A stretch of 64,000 bases of DNA from Bacteroidota bacterium (GCA_023386555.1 JAEWJK010000003.1:186001-250000), one strand, 5' to 3'; positions 42,847-52,575 are shown, numbered from the stretch's first letter. Translations and numbers: made by a program. Notes: generated by a model from the sequence alone, not told the origin.

Positions 42847-42882
42847 AATTCGTGTAATTAGTGCAATTCGTTTAATTACTGT
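42847..42882. repeat. Nonamer tract downstream of the deoxynucleoside kinase gene
   Basis: Four 9-mers in register: AATTCGTGT, AATTAGTGC, AATTCGTTT, AATTACTGT. Confidence 0.65.
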
Positions 42883-42884
42883 TA

Positions 42885-43520
42885 TTAGAATAACCCAAAT
42901 AGCATCGCATCAACCTTATTCACCACTTCACCAAAATGCTCTTCATTCTCGCCAAATTTATTCTTGTCAACATCAATGATCAATAAAGGACCTTCTTTAT
43001 AAGCATCAATCCACTTGTTGTAAAGTTCATTCAGCTTCTTTAAATAATCCAGACGAATATTTTCTTCGTATTCCCTTCCCCTTTTTTGTATCTGGCCAAC
43101 AAGATTTGGTACAGACGATTTTAAGAATATCAACAGATCAGGAGGTTGTACCATCGTTTTCAATGTCTGGAAAAAACGATAGTAATTTTCAAAATCTCTT
43201 TTACTCATCAGGCCCATATCATGAAGATTTGGTGCAAATATGTTTGCATCTTCGTAGATGGTTCTATCCTGTATGATGGTTTCGGTACCACGATGAATTT
43301 CAAGTAACTGATTCAAACGAGAATTAAGAAAATAAATCTGCAGATTAAAACTCCACCTTGGCATATCCTCATAAAAATCCATGAGGTAAGGGTTATGATC
43401 TACATCTTCAAATTGAGGTATCCACTTATAATGCTTACTCAGCATTTCCGTTAATGTGGTCTTTCCTGCTCCTATATTACCTGCAACAGCAATATGTTTT
43501 GGTTTTCTTGATTTAGCCAT
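42885..43520 (-). CDS. Deoxynucleoside kinase
   Basis: The protein has 211 aa. The P-loop is Gly14-NIGAGKT-Thr22 in IAVAGNIGAGKTTLTEML. The family-specific DRT motif is IIQDRTIYEDANIFA, and YYRFFQTLKTMVQPPDLLIF precedes the lid region KRGREYEENIRLDYLKKLNE. It phosphorylates deoxynucleosides (dAdo/dGuo or dCyd type) for dNTP salvage. It is a single gene between pckA and trpS. Confidence 0.92.
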   Translation of the reverse strand: MAKSRKPKHIAVAGNIGAGKTTLTEMLSKHYKWIPQFEDVDHNPYLMDFYEDMPRWSFNLQIYFLNSRLNQLLEIHRGTETIIQDRTIYEDANIFAPNLHDMGLMSKRDFENYYRFFQTLKTMVQPPDLLIFLKSSVPNLVGQIQKRGREYEENIRLDYLKKLNELYNKWIDAYKEGPLLIIDVDKNKFGENEEHFGEVVNKVDAMLFGLF

Positions 43521-43616
43521 CCGGGGTTTGCAGTTTAACGTTGGTACTTACTTTACTAGGGACATCAAACATAGAGCATCCCATTAATCCATCCAAATCT
43601 TATAAAAATTGCTGTA

Positions 43617-44612
43617 TTAGTAGTTCATCCCTATAGCTTTTCTCACCTCAGCTAATGTTGCCGAAGCACTGGCTCTGGCTTTCTCAGCACCTTGCTTAAT
43701 AATCTTATCCAACAAGTCTTTATTATTCTGGATCTCAGCAGCCTTTTCACGAATTGGCCGGACAAAGTTTACCATATCTTCAGCCAGCTGCTTTTTCATA
43801 TCACCATACCGGATCACACACTCATTAAAATCTTTCGAGTATTTCTGTCTTACCTGTACTTCACTCACAATACTCATTAATGTAAACAGGTTATCGATAT
43901 AATCCGGCTTTACAGAATTATTTTCTGTAGGACCGCTATCGGTCTTTGCTTTCATTATCTTCTTTCTTACTGCATCGTCATCATCAGCCAAATAAATGGT
44001 AGCCATCTGGTTTTCACTTTTACTCATCTTACCATTACCATCCAGGCTCATGATCTTTACTAATTCACTGCCATAATTGAATGGTTGAGGTGCAGGTAAA
44101 ACATCTCCATAACGATGATTGAATCTGTCAGCAAAATTTCTGGCCATTTCCAAATGTTGCTCCTGGTCTTTACCAACCGGAACCTTTACTGCACGATGAA
44201 TAAGAATATCTGCAGCCATCAAAACCGGATAAGTAAGTAAAGCTGCATTTACATTCTCAGGTTGCAAACGAACTTTCTCTTTGAAGGTGGTTGTCTTTTC
44301 CAATTCACCCTTATATGCCATTGTATTTAAATACAAATACAACTCTGTAATTTCAGGAATATCACTCTGAACATACAAAGCCACTTTATCAGGATCTAAC
44401 CCACAGGCAACATTCTCTGCGATCACTCTGTAAACACTTTGCTTCAATTCTTTTGTATCAGGATGTGTTGTTAATGCATGCCAGTTAGCAACAAAGAAAT
44501 AACAGTCATATTCATCTTGCATGCGAACATAATTTCGCATCGCTCCAAAATAATTACCGAGGTGTAAAAAACCTGTCGGCCTGATTCCACTTACAACGAT
44601 CTCTTTTGCCAT
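43617..44612 (-). CDS. trpS: Tryptophanyl-tRNA synthetase
   Basis: The protein has 331 aa from ATG 44612; a TTG three codons upstream is less likely, as the -7 box overlaps it. Class I motifs: the HIGH-like GFLHLGNYFGAMRNYV and the KMSKS loop GNGKMSKSENQMATIYL. KVPVGKDQEQHLEMARNFADR is the tryptophan/tRNA site. The end is LAEVRKAIGMNY. It charges tRNA-Trp. A heptamer tract lies immediately upstream of the promoter box. Confidence 0.96.
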   Translation of the reverse strand: MAKEIVVSGIRPTGFLHLGNYFGAMRNYVRMQDEYDCYFFVANWHALTTHPDTKELKQSVYRVIAENVACGLDPDKVALYVQSDIPEITELYLYLNTMAYKGELEKTTTFKEKVRLQPENVNAALLTYPVLMAADILIHRAVKVPVGKDQEQHLEMARNFADRFNHRYGDVLPAPQPFNYGSELVKIMSLDGNGKMSKSENQMATIYLADDDDAVRKKIMKAKTDSGPTENNSVKPDYIDNLFTLMSIVSEVQVRQKYSKDFNECVIRYGDMKKQLAEDMVNFVRPIREKAAEIQNNKDLLDKIIKQGAEKARASASATLAEVRKAIGMNY

Positions 44613-44618
44613 AGGCGA

Positions 44619-44626
44619 CAAAAGTA
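44619..44626 (-). promoter_or_regulatory. -7 box immediately upstream of trpS
   Basis: The minus strand reads TACTTTTG, 6 bp before the ATG at 44612. A leaderless mRNA is predicted. Confidence 0.45.
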
Positions 44627-44660
44627 GTGGATAGATGATAGTGGTTAGTGATTAATAAGT
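44626..44660. repeat. Heptamer tract upstream of trpS
   Basis: Five 7-mers in register: AGTGGAT, AGATGAT, AGTGGTT, AGTGATT, AATAAGT. Confidence 0.65.
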
Positions 44661-44695
44661 AGAATTTTTATTGAGCCGGCTGAAGTTTTTCATAG

Positions 44696-44720
44696 CATCG
44701 TCTGTTGTGTCACTCACTTC
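44696..44720 (-). repeat. Dispersed intergenic repeat, short form
   Basis: The minus strand reads GAAGTGAGTGACACAACAGA then CGATG and CTATGAAAAAC, the same right end as the copy at 24412. Confidence 0.75.
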
Positions 44721-44804
44721 GAGGTTCTGTTTTCCATGCAGCATCCTTACCTTATTAATAAGATTACTGAAGATTCACTCACTTATTTTCAGAAATATCT
44801 TGAT

Positions 44805-44847
44805 CATTATGTAACAAAAATGTTACAAACAAAATTGTTACATAATG
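44805..44847. promoter_or_regulatory. Nested inverted repeats upstream of recG, operator candidate
   Basis: A perfect 13-bp inverted repeat CATTATGTAACAA / TTGTTACATAATG (44805-44817 and 44835-44847) encloses a further TGTTACA at 44821. TGTAACA-N4-TGTTACA (44810-44827) is itself a perfect palindrome. Three half-sites of one sequence suggest a dimeric repressor site. The regulator is unknown. Confidence 0.55.
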
Positions 44848-44884
44848 TAGTTGCTTTTGGATTTAAACTTTGAAACATCCAAAC

Positions 44885-44892
44885 CTATATTT
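44885..44892 (+). promoter_or_regulatory. Candidate -7 box of recG
   Basis: TATATTTG fits TAnnTTTG. It lies about 40 bp downstream of the nested inverted repeats and ahead of the recG coding homology. Confidence 0.45.
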
Positions 44893-45050
44893 GTTAAGGA
44901 AACAAATACGATATTCAACAACAATCATCAATATTAGAATCTCCTATAGAATACTTAAAAGGTGTTGGTCCTTTACGTGGTGACATATTAAAAAAAGAAC
45001 TGAACATCTTCACCTTTGCTGATCTGCTGGAACATTTTCCTTACCGGCAT

Positions 45051-47024
45051 GTGGACAAAACAAAGATCAACAAGATAAAAGAGATCACACCCCATACAGA
45101 TTATATACAGGTAGCGGGCCGACTGACAGATTTTGAAACGATTGGTGCAGGCAGAGCTAAAAGATTGATCGCTCATTTGCAAGATCAATCCGGCTCAATA
45201 GAATTAACCTGGTTTCAGGGCATTCATTGGGTAGAAAAAACTTTGATAGAAGGAAGAGATTATCTCGTATATGGTAAACCCGGATTTTTTAACGGCAGAC
45301 CTCAGATCGTTCATCCGGAAATTGAAATCTTCACACCAGAAAAAGCCGGTGGCAAAGTTTTTCTCGAGCCAATCTATCCTACTACGGAAAAGCTAAAAGC
45401 GAAATCACTTAATGGAAAGCAGATTGGTAAACTCACGTTTCAATTATTATCTCAATTGAAAGAAATAGATGTCCCTGAAAGTTTGCCCGATATTTTATTA
45501 AATGAATTGAAACTCACTAATCGTTTTGAAGCCTATAAGAACATTCATTTCCCACAATCACAAAATGATTACGACCAGGCATTAAGAAGATTAAAGTTTG
45601 AAGAACTTTTTATTGCCCAGATACGACTAAACCTTACCAAAATCCAGCGTCACAAGAGCAGCCAGGGAGTTGTGTTTGAGAAAGTGGGTGATCTATTTAA
45701 TGAATTCTACACAAAACATCTTCCCTTCGATCTTACAGGTGCACAAAAACGAGTATTAAAAGAAATAAGAACTGATACAGCAAAAGGGCACCAGATGAAT
45801 CGTTTGTTGCAGGGAGATGTTGGAAGTGGCAAAACAATCGTTGCATTGCTTTGTATGTTATTGGCTGCAGACAATGGTTACCAAAGTGTGATGATGGCTC
45901 CGACAGAAATTCTTGCACAACAACATTTCAACAGTCTTAACAGCTTATTAGCTGCAATGCCGGTAAAAATTGCTTTACTTACAGGCTCAATAAAATCTGC
46001 AGCCCGCAAAAAAATTCTACTTGATTTAAAGAATGGCGATATCAACTTCATTGTGGGAACACATGCTGTATTGGAAGATGCTGTTCAATTCAAAAATCTT
46101 GGATTTGCTATTATAGATGAGCAACATCGGTTTGGTGTGGCACAGAGAGCAAAACTGTGGCAAAAAGCAAATATTCCACCACATGTTCTGGTGATGACGG
46201 CTACTCCAATACCTCGTACGTTGGCAATGACTGCTTACGGTGATCTTGATTATAGTGTAATGGATGAATTACCACCAGGTCGTCATCCTGTAACAACAGT
46301 GCACCGTATAGAAACAGCAAGGGCTAAAGTGATGGATTTTGTAAGATCAGAAATTGATAAAGGAAGGCAAGCTTACTTCATCTATCCATTGATAGAGGAA
46401 AGTGAAAAGCTGAGTTACGAAGATCTTATGCAAGGCTATGAACAGGTAAAAAGCTTTTTTCCTGAACCAAAATTTTGGATAAGTATGGTGCATGGCAAAC
46501 AACCTGCAGATCTGAAAGAAGCCAACATGCAACGTTTTGTAAAAGGCGAAACTCATATAATGGTGAGCACTACAGTTATTGAAGTTGGAGTGAATGTTCC
46601 TAATGCAACGGTGATGGTGATAGAAAGTGCAGAAAAGTTTGGCTTGTCGCAACTGCACCAGTTAAGAGGAAGAGTTGGCCGAGGAAGCGAAAAAAGCTTT
46701 TGCATTCTTTTAACCGGCAGCAAAACCAGCGAAGATGCAAGAGAACGTATCAGTATAATGTGTGCAACGAATGATGGATTTAAAATAGCCGAGAAAGATC
46801 TTGAATTAAGAGGTCCTGGTGATATTGAAGGAACAAGGCAAAGCGGAATGTTGAACTTTAAGCTGGCTTCGATTGTTAATGATAGAGATATTCTTGAAGT
46901 AGCAAAGGTAAAAGCAGAAGAGATTGTTGAAGCAGATAATGATCTCAGTTCGGCTCAGAATTTGCCGCTGAAACAATACTTGTTGTCACAGAAAGGTAAA
47001 ACTGCATGGAGTAAGATATCGTAG
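45051..47024 (+). CDS. recG: ATP-dependent DNA helicase RecG, 5' end unresolved
   Basis: From the first usable start (GTG 45051) the protein has 657 aa: the wedge/OB domain (about 15-130), Walker A GDVGSGKTIVALL, the DEQH box, motif III VMTATPIPRTLAMT, and the C-terminal helicase and TRG-like region ending QLRGRVGRGSEKSFCILLTG and LELRGPGDIEGTRQSGML. RecG reverses stalled forks and branch-migrates Holliday junctions. Typical RecG sequence continues upstream in frame to about 44940 (PIEYLKGVGPLRGDILKKEL and FADLLEHFPYRH) with no ATG, GTG or TTG. So either a rare start codon or a 5' mutation is present. Confidence 0.88.
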   Translation: MDKTKINKIKEITPHTDYIQVAGRLTDFETIGAGRAKRLIAHLQDQSGSIELTWFQGIHWVEKTLIEGRDYLVYGKPGFFNGRPQIVHPEIEIFTPEKAGGKVFLEPIYPTTEKLKAKSLNGKQIGKLTFQLLSQLKEIDVPESLPDILLNELKLTNRFEAYKNIHFPQSQNDYDQALRRLKFEELFIAQIRLNLTKIQRHKSSQGVVFEKVGDLFNEFYTKHLPFDLTGAQKRVLKEIRTDTAKGHQMNRLLQGDVGSGKTIVALLCMLLAADNGYQSVMMAPTEILAQQHFNSLNSLLAAMPVKIALLTGSIKSAARKKILLDLKNGDINFIVGTHAVLEDAVQFKNLGFAIIDEQHRFGVAQRAKLWQKANIPPHVLVMTATPIPRTLAMTAYGDLDYSVMDELPPGRHPVTTVHRIETARAKVMDFVRSEIDKGRQAYFIYPLIEESEKLSYEDLMQGYEQVKSFFPEPKFWISMVHGKQPADLKEANMQRFVKGETHIMVSTTVIEVGVNVPNATVMVIESAEKFGLSQLHQLRGRVGRGSEKSFCILLTGSKTSEDARERISIMCATNDGFKIAEKDLELRGPGDIEGTRQSGMLNFKLASIVNDRDILEVAKVKAEEIVEADNDLSSAQNLPLKQYLLSQKGKTAWSKIS

Positions 47025-47079
47025 GCATTAAATCATTGATTCGTTCGTTTATATATAGTATCTTTTAAAAAATTTAAGT

Positions 47080-50000
47080 TTGAAACGCTTGGAAAGGATT
47101 AGTTGTTTGATGCTGCTGATGTTTATTTCAATGAACGTTGTTGCACAGGATTATTCAAATCTTGAGCTTATAGAAAATAAAGGTCAATGGCCTGAAAAGG
47201 TAAAATTTAAAGCTACTACGACTGTCGGAGCTTTCTTTTTACAAAAGGATGGTTACAAAATGCTTTTACATAACAGGGAAGATCTACAGCAAATGGCTGA
47301 AAGAATGCATGGTCATTCTCATTCTTCTGCAACCGATAGTAGCATATCGCACAAATCTTCAACTACCAACTCAGATAAGTTTGTTTTGCGATCTCATGCT
47401 TACGAGATGAAATTTTTGCATGCTTCCGCATCTACTCAAATTATTCCTGATAAACCATTAGAATCTTATAATAATTATTTCATAGGAAATGATCCATCAA
47501 AATGGGCAAGCAATTGTAAAATATACCAGGGAGTTTCCTATAAAAATGTTTATCCGGGTGTTGATGTAAGATATTATACCAGTGAAGGAAGATTGAAGTA
47601 TGACATCATTGTAAATCCAGGTGCTTCCGTGGAAAAGATCGCTATGTATTTTGATGGTGTGGATGAATTGGAAGTGAGGAATGAACGATTGGTAATTAAA
47701 ACATCCGTTGACGAAGTGCAGGAGTTGAAACCTTATACATATCAACCATTATCATCCGGAAGAAAGCAAATCAGTAATCAATACATAGTAAAAGGTAATA
47801 TCGTCACTTTCAAATTAGGCAATTACGATAAAAGCAAAACCTTAGTTATTGATCCAACACTTATTTTCTCAACTTTCTCTGGAAGTACAGCAGATAATTG
47901 GGGTTATACAGCAACTTATGATAACGATGGCAGCTTTTATGGTGGAGGAACAGTTAGTAATGCAGGTACTTTTCCCGTAAATAATGGTGCGTTTCAAACA
48001 ACTTTTCAGGGAGGCTTCACTACTGATAATGGTCCTTGGGATATTGGTATAATTAAGTTCAACGCCAACGGTTCAAACCGTATCTATGCCACTTATCTTG
48101 GAGGAACCGGAAATGAACAACCTCATAGTTTAATAGTAGATGCCCAAGGAAATTTAGTTATTGCAGGAAGAACGAATTCAACAAATTATCCTGGAACAAG
48201 GTATGGACCAGGTGGAGATTGGGATATTATTTTAACCAAACTCAATTCAACAGGTTCAGCATTGATAGGTTCGAGAATTATAGGAGGTGGAGGTGCTGAT
48301 GGTGTAAACATCAGGCCTAAGGCACAGGCAGGAAAAATTTCTATTAATAGAAATTATGGTGATGATGCAAGAAGTGAAGTAATGCTGGATGCTGCAGGTA
48401 ATATTTATATTGCTTCCTGTACTCGTTCCACCAATATGCCTGTAACGCCAGGAGCTTTTCAAACGACTTTTGGAGGACAACAAGACGGAGTAATTATTAA
48501 AACTACACCAGATCTTGGCAATATTCTTTTTTCTTCTTTTTTAGGTGGAAACGGAGATGATGCAGCATTTGTTTTAACTATAAACAAAACAAATGGTAAT
48601 ATTTATACTGCCGGAGCTACTACAAGTACAGACTTTCCCGGTACTAATGCTGGTGCTGTTATTTCAGCATCTTATCAAGGTGGAGAGACCGATGGTTTTG
48701 TATCCATAATTTCTGGTGATGGTAGTACTCATATTAAATCAACTTACCTGGGCACTTCCAATGTTGATATGGTTTATGGTATTCAACTAGACAGGAATAA
48801 TTTTCCTTATGTAATGGGAACAACGAAAGGAAGTTGGCCAGTTACAGCAAATGCAACATTCAGACAAACCAATGGTAAGCAGTTTATTTCAAAACTTCAA
48901 CCTGATCTGTCTGGCTATGTTTATTCAACAGTCTTTGGAAAAGGAAATGCAAATCCAGATATCTCTCCTGTTGCTTTTCTCGTTGACAGATGTGAAAATG
49001 TATATGTTTCGGGTTGGGGTGGACAGTTGAATAGTCAACTTGGATGGGACAATGCAGGAACAAATGGCTTGACTATGAAGAACAATGCATCACTGTCTAA
49101 CACAATTGATGATGATGGTAATGCCTTTTATATTTTTGTGTTGGAAAGAGATGCAAAAGATCAATTGTTTGGAACTTTATTCGGAGCAAAAAATGCTACT
49201 AACACTGACCATGTTGATGGTGGTACAAGTCGTTTTGATGAGAATGGAGTGATTTACCAGGCACAATGTGGATTTTGTACAGGTGGCCCTAACGCTTTTC
49301 CTACTACCGCAGGATCGTGGTCAACAACCAATAAAAGTAGTAATTGTAATCTCGCTGCAGTAAAAATTGCAATGGAACTTGCAGGAGTTAGTACAGGAGT
49401 AAAATCTTTTGTTGATGGATCACCAAGAAGATCAGGTTGTATTCCGCTAACCGTTGATTTCAACGATACCCTTGAACTTGGTCAACAATACATCTGGAAT
49501 TTTGGTGATGGCTCTCCTGATGAAACAACTACAACTGCATCAAATTCGCACACTTATAATAACATCGGTACTTATACTGTACGATTGATATCTGTTGACT
49601 CATCAACTTGTAATATCACCGATACTTCATATACAACAATTACCGTAAGGCAAGATATTGCGACATTAAGTGGACGTGCAGAAAAACAACCACCATGTGA
49701 AAATCTTACTTATATATTTTACAATACATCAACACCACCTGCAGCTCCGGGAAAACCATTTACCAATCAATCATTCAAATGGGATTTTGGTGATGGAACT
49801 TCTACCATTGCAGGAACAGCACCTGTTTCACACACATATGCAGCAAGAGGAACATACAATGTAAAACTGATATTGGTGGATACTAATTATTGTAATTACC
49901 CCGATACATTAGACATTTCACTTCGTATCTCAGAAAATGTAGATGCCGATTTTACCACACCACCATTTGGTTGTGCTCCTTATACCGCAATTATTAATAA

Positions 50001-50706
50001 TACTTCTGCAGGCGGAGCAACTTTTCAATGGGATTTTGGTGATGGCACCACATCAACAGATGAAGAACCCACTCATCTTTATAACACACCTGGTGATTAT
50101 ATTATTAGATTAACAGTAATCGATTCAAATACCTGCAACATTATTGATAGTTCCCGTTTCACCATTACTGTTAGTGGCTCTCCTACTGCTGGTTTTAATT
50201 ATTCACCGAATCCTCCTGAAATAAATACGGCGGTTGAATTTGTAAATACATCAACTGGAGGTACTTCTTATCTATGGAGATTTGGTGACGGTGACTCATT
50301 ATTCACCACAAGAAGAGACACTACCGTTCGACATTTTTATAATGCAACAGGCAATTTCAATACTTGCCTCATCGTAACCAATCAATATGGCTGTACCGAT
50401 ACCGTTTGCACAACCATTGCCGCAAGAGTAGTTCCGGCTTTGGACGTTCCGAATGCATTTACACCTAATGGCGATGGTGTGAATGATAAAGTTTATGTAA
50501 GAGGTTTTGCTATCGGTAAAATGAACTGGAGAATATATAATCGCTGGGGGCAATTAATGTTTACAACTACCAACAGGTTTGAAGGATGGGATGGTACTTA
50601 TAAAGGTATTCTGCAACCACAGGAAGTTTATACATATACCCTGGAACTGGAATTTACCGATGGAACCAAGGCAACTAAAACAGGCGATATAACATTACTA
50701 CGTTAA
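47080..50706 (+). CDS. Type IX secretion cargo: DUF7948/SBBP, PKD repeats and type B sorting domain
   Basis: The protein has 1208 aa. The start is TTG at 47080, chosen because it gives a full signal peptide (MKRLERISCLMLLMFISMNV then VAQ); the next ATG would lose the basic n-region. The N-terminal domain opens LELIENKGQWPEKVKFKA (about 25-260). SBBP-like propeller repeats follow (about 270-770, e.g. GNIYIASCTRSTNMPVTPGA). Four PKD domains with WxFGDG occupy about 790-1115. The C-terminal CHU_C / T9SS type B sorting domain begins PNAFTPNGDGVNDKVYVRGF. It is probably secreted and attached or assembled through a PorP/SprF partner, encoded 14 bp downstream. Confidence 0.92.
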   Translation: MKRLERISCLMLLMFISMNVVAQDYSNLELIENKGQWPEKVKFKATTTVGAFFLQKDGYKMLLHNREDLQQMAERMHGHSHSSATDSSISHKSSTTNSDKFVLRSHAYEMKFLHASASTQIIPDKPLESYNNYFIGNDPSKWASNCKIYQGVSYKNVYPGVDVRYYTSEGRLKYDIIVNPGASVEKIAMYFDGVDELEVRNERLVIKTSVDEVQELKPYTYQPLSSGRKQISNQYIVKGNIVTFKLGNYDKSKTLVIDPTLIFSTFSGSTADNWGYTATYDNDGSFYGGGTVSNAGTFPVNNGAFQTTFQGGFTTDNGPWDIGIIKFNANGSNRIYATYLGGTGNEQPHSLIVDAQGNLVIAGRTNSTNYPGTRYGPGGDWDIILTKLNSTGSALIGSRIIGGGGADGVNIRPKAQAGKISINRNYGDDARSEVMLDAAGNIYIASCTRSTNMPVTPGAFQTTFGGQQDGVIIKTTPDLGNILFSSFLGGNGDDAAFVLTINKTNGNIYTAGATTSTDFPGTNAGAVISASYQGGETDGFVSIISGDGSTHIKSTYLGTSNVDMVYGIQLDRNNFPYVMGTTKGSWPVTANATFRQTNGKQFISKLQPDLSGYVYSTVFGKGNANPDISPVAFLVDRCENVYVSGWGGQLNSQLGWDNAGTNGLTMKNNASLSNTIDDDGNAFYIFVLERDAKDQLFGTLFGAKNATNTDHVDGGTSRFDENGVIYQAQCGFCTGGPNAFPTTAGSWSTTNKSSNCNLAAVKIAMELAGVSTGVKSFVDGSPRRSGCIPLTVDFNDTLELGQQYIWNFGDGSPDETTTTASNSHTYNNIGTYTVRLISVDSSTCNITDTSYTTITVRQDIATLSGRAEKQPPCENLTYIFYNTSTPPAAPGKPFTNQSFKWDFGDGTSTIAGTAPVSHTYAARGTYNVKLILVDTNYCNYPDTLDISLRISENVDADFTTPPFGCAPYTAIINNTSAGGATFQWDFGDGTTSTDEEPTHLYNTPGDYIIRLTVIDSNTCNIIDSSRFTITVSGSPTAGFNYSPNPPEINTAVEFVNTSTGGTSYLWRFGDGDSLFTTRRDTTVRHFYNATGNFNTCLIVTNQYGCTDTVCTTIAARVVPALDVPNAFTPNGDGVNDKVYVRGFAIGKMNWRIYNRWGQLMFTTTNRFEGWDGTYKGILQPQEVYTYTLELEFTDGTKATKTGDITLLR

Positions 50707-50720
50707 AGGAAGGAAAGACT

Positions 50721-51728
50721 ATGCGAAAAATAATTTTGATACTTACGACGATATGTAGCCTTGGCAGCTTTGCACAAGACCTTCACTTTACACAGTACTT
50801 TAATGCACCTATGCTGGTGAATCCTGCGAATACAGGTTTTAACCCAGATTACGATTTCAGGCTGGGTGGTAATTACAGAACACAATGGGCCAGTATTGCA
50901 ACAAAACCATACAAAACAATGAGTGTTTGGGGTGATGTGCAGTTATTCACCAATCGTTTTGAAAATGCCTGGATGGGTGTCGGTGGTGCGTTAATGAAAG
51001 ATGTTGCTGGTTCCGGCCAGCTCTCAGCTACAAAAGCTTATGCATCTGTTGCATATCACCAATTGCTGGGATTAAATAGTTTAGTTAGTTTAGGATTTAA
51101 TGCAGGTTATGTTTCTAAAAGTATAGATTTTACAAAGCTTAGCTTCGATAATCAATGGAACGGGAAATTTTTTGATATAACTGCACCAAGTGGCGAAAAT
51201 TTTTCATCTAACCGAGTAAACTATTTTGATCTGCAGGTTGGATTAAATTATGCTCTTTTCCCATCTGATAATTTATATGTGAATGCAGGCTTCAGTGCAT
51301 TACATATTAATAAGCCAAACGAAAGTTTCTTTTCTAACAATAGTGTAAGTACCGTTGTACCGATGAGATACACTGCATTTTTAAATGCTGTTTACAAGCT
51401 AAATGATATGTGGATCATTTCGCCTAATGCCTATGTAAGTAAGATGGCAACTTCTTGGGAATATGTTGTGGGTGGAATGGCAAATTATAATTTAAGTGGT
51501 GATGGCACTACCCAGCTTTTAGGTGGATTGTATTATAGAGTTGGTGATGCCATTGCTCCTGTGATTGGATTTCAAATGAATGATTATAAGCTAACATTCA
51601 ATTACGATGCAACGATGAGTAATATCAGGCAATATAATGCAACCCGAGGTGCATATGAAGTATCGATAGTCAAAAACGGAGTATTCTCACAAGGCAAAGC
51701 CATTAAATGTAATATGCCAAGCTTCTGA
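50721..51728 (+). CDS. PorP/SprF family type IX secretion membrane protein
   Basis: The protein has 335 aa with a signal peptide (LILTTICSLGSFAQ). The mature start QDLHFTQYFNAPMLVNPANT then GFNPDYDFRLGGNYRTQW is the PorP/SprF signature. The rest is an outer-membrane beta-barrel. In gliding Bacteroidota, SprF-like proteins are needed for secretion of the neighbouring large type B cargo, and such pairs are encoded together, as here with a 14-bp gap. Confidence 0.94.
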   Translation: MRKIILILTTICSLGSFAQDLHFTQYFNAPMLVNPANTGFNPDYDFRLGGNYRTQWASIATKPYKTMSVWGDVQLFTNRFENAWMGVGGALMKDVAGSGQLSATKAYASVAYHQLLGLNSLVSLGFNAGYVSKSIDFTKLSFDNQWNGKFFDITAPSGENFSSNRVNYFDLQVGLNYALFPSDNLYVNAGFSALHINKPNESFFSNNSVSTVVPMRYTAFLNAVYKLNDMWIISPNAYVSKMATSWEYVVGGMANYNLSGDGTTQLLGGLYYRVGDAIAPVIGFQMNDYKLTFNYDATMSNIRQYNATRGAYEVSIVKNGVFSQGKAIKCNMPSF

Positions 51729-51731
51729 TAA

Positions 51732-51766
51732 AAAACCCATCTCTCAGATGGGTTTTACTTTTTTAT
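51732..51766. terminator. Bidirectional terminator
   Basis: An 11-bp stem (51732-51742 with 51746-51756, loop CTC) has T-rich sequence on both sides, serving the PorP/SprF gene and the convergent coiled-coil gene. Confidence 0.85.
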
Positions 51767-51774
51767 CAATATTA

Positions 51775-52545
51775 TCATATCTCTATAATACCATCACCAT
51801 TAGTGGTAATGGTAAAATTATCTTTCTTAAAATACTTACGATATTTATCAGAGGTTTCTTTAGATTGTTTGGTTCCATTAATGTATAGCTCACCATCTTT
51901 TACCTGCACTTTGTAACCTTTATTCTTCTTTATCAAACCATCTTTCTCAAGCTCATTCGTAAACTCTTCCATAAACTTCAGTTCAGTCATTGCTTTTTCC
52001 ATTCCTTCTCTTGCTCTCTCCATACCAGCCTTAACATCATTACTAATCTTTTCAGCATTTATTTTAAGATCAAATTGTTGCTTACTCAATTTCTCTTCTA
52101 ACTCGGCCATCTCTTTTTCAAGTTTACTAAAATCCACTTGCTTCATATTCAGTTCAGCCTCTCTTAATGATCTATCCATGTCTTCTTTTATCTTTTTCCA
52201 ATCAATTTTGTCTATAGATGCTTTTATTTCTGCCTGTAATTTTTTCATATCCAGTTTACCCATGCTCTCCTTTATTTCCTTCTCAATCTTACCAAGGTCT
52301 AGCTGCTTCATTTCAATCTCAAGTTTCTTCATTGCAGCCTCAATCTCTTTCATTGCTTCATCCAGATCTTTTACTCCAGATGCATTTTTATAAGTGCTGT
52401 GTTTGCCGGGCTTAGTGGTGTCGCTAAATGAATCTTCTGATTTGGTTTTATTTTGAGGCTTGGTTTGCCAGGCAGTGCTGCCAATAAAAACAAGAAACAA
52501 AGCAGTAAGAAAAAATGACTTGCGAAATGTGAATACATTTTTCAT
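51775..52545 (-). CDS. Secreted coiled-coil protein with regulated promoter
   Basis: The protein has 256 aa. A signal sequence (FFLTALFLVFIGSTA) is followed by a long Lys/Glu heptad region (about 55-195), with repeated units such as LDMKKLQAEIKASIDKIDWK and DFSKLEKEMAELEEKLSKQQ. The C-terminal part KKNKGYKVQVKDGELYINGT and KYRKYFKKDNFTI resembles the periplasmic tail of Bacteroidota BlaR1/M56-type proteins; this is inference. It shares the DFSxLxKEM...EELSK motif and its operator palindrome with the next gene. Function is unknown. Confidence 0.7.
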   Translation of the reverse strand: MKNVFTFRKSFFLTALFLVFIGSTAWQTKPQNKTKSEDSFSDTTKPGKHSTYKNASGVKDLDEAMKEIEAAMKKLEIEMKQLDLGKIEKEIKESMGKLDMKKLQAEIKASIDKIDWKKIKEDMDRSLREAELNMKQVDFSKLEKEMAELEEKLSKQQFDLKINAEKISNDVKAGMERAREGMEKAMTELKFMEEFTNELEKDGLIKKNKGYKVQVKDGELYINGTKQSKETSDKYRKYFKKDNFTITTNGDGIIEI

Positions 52546-52575
52546 GGTTTTAGAAATTAGGTGATAAATTGTATT

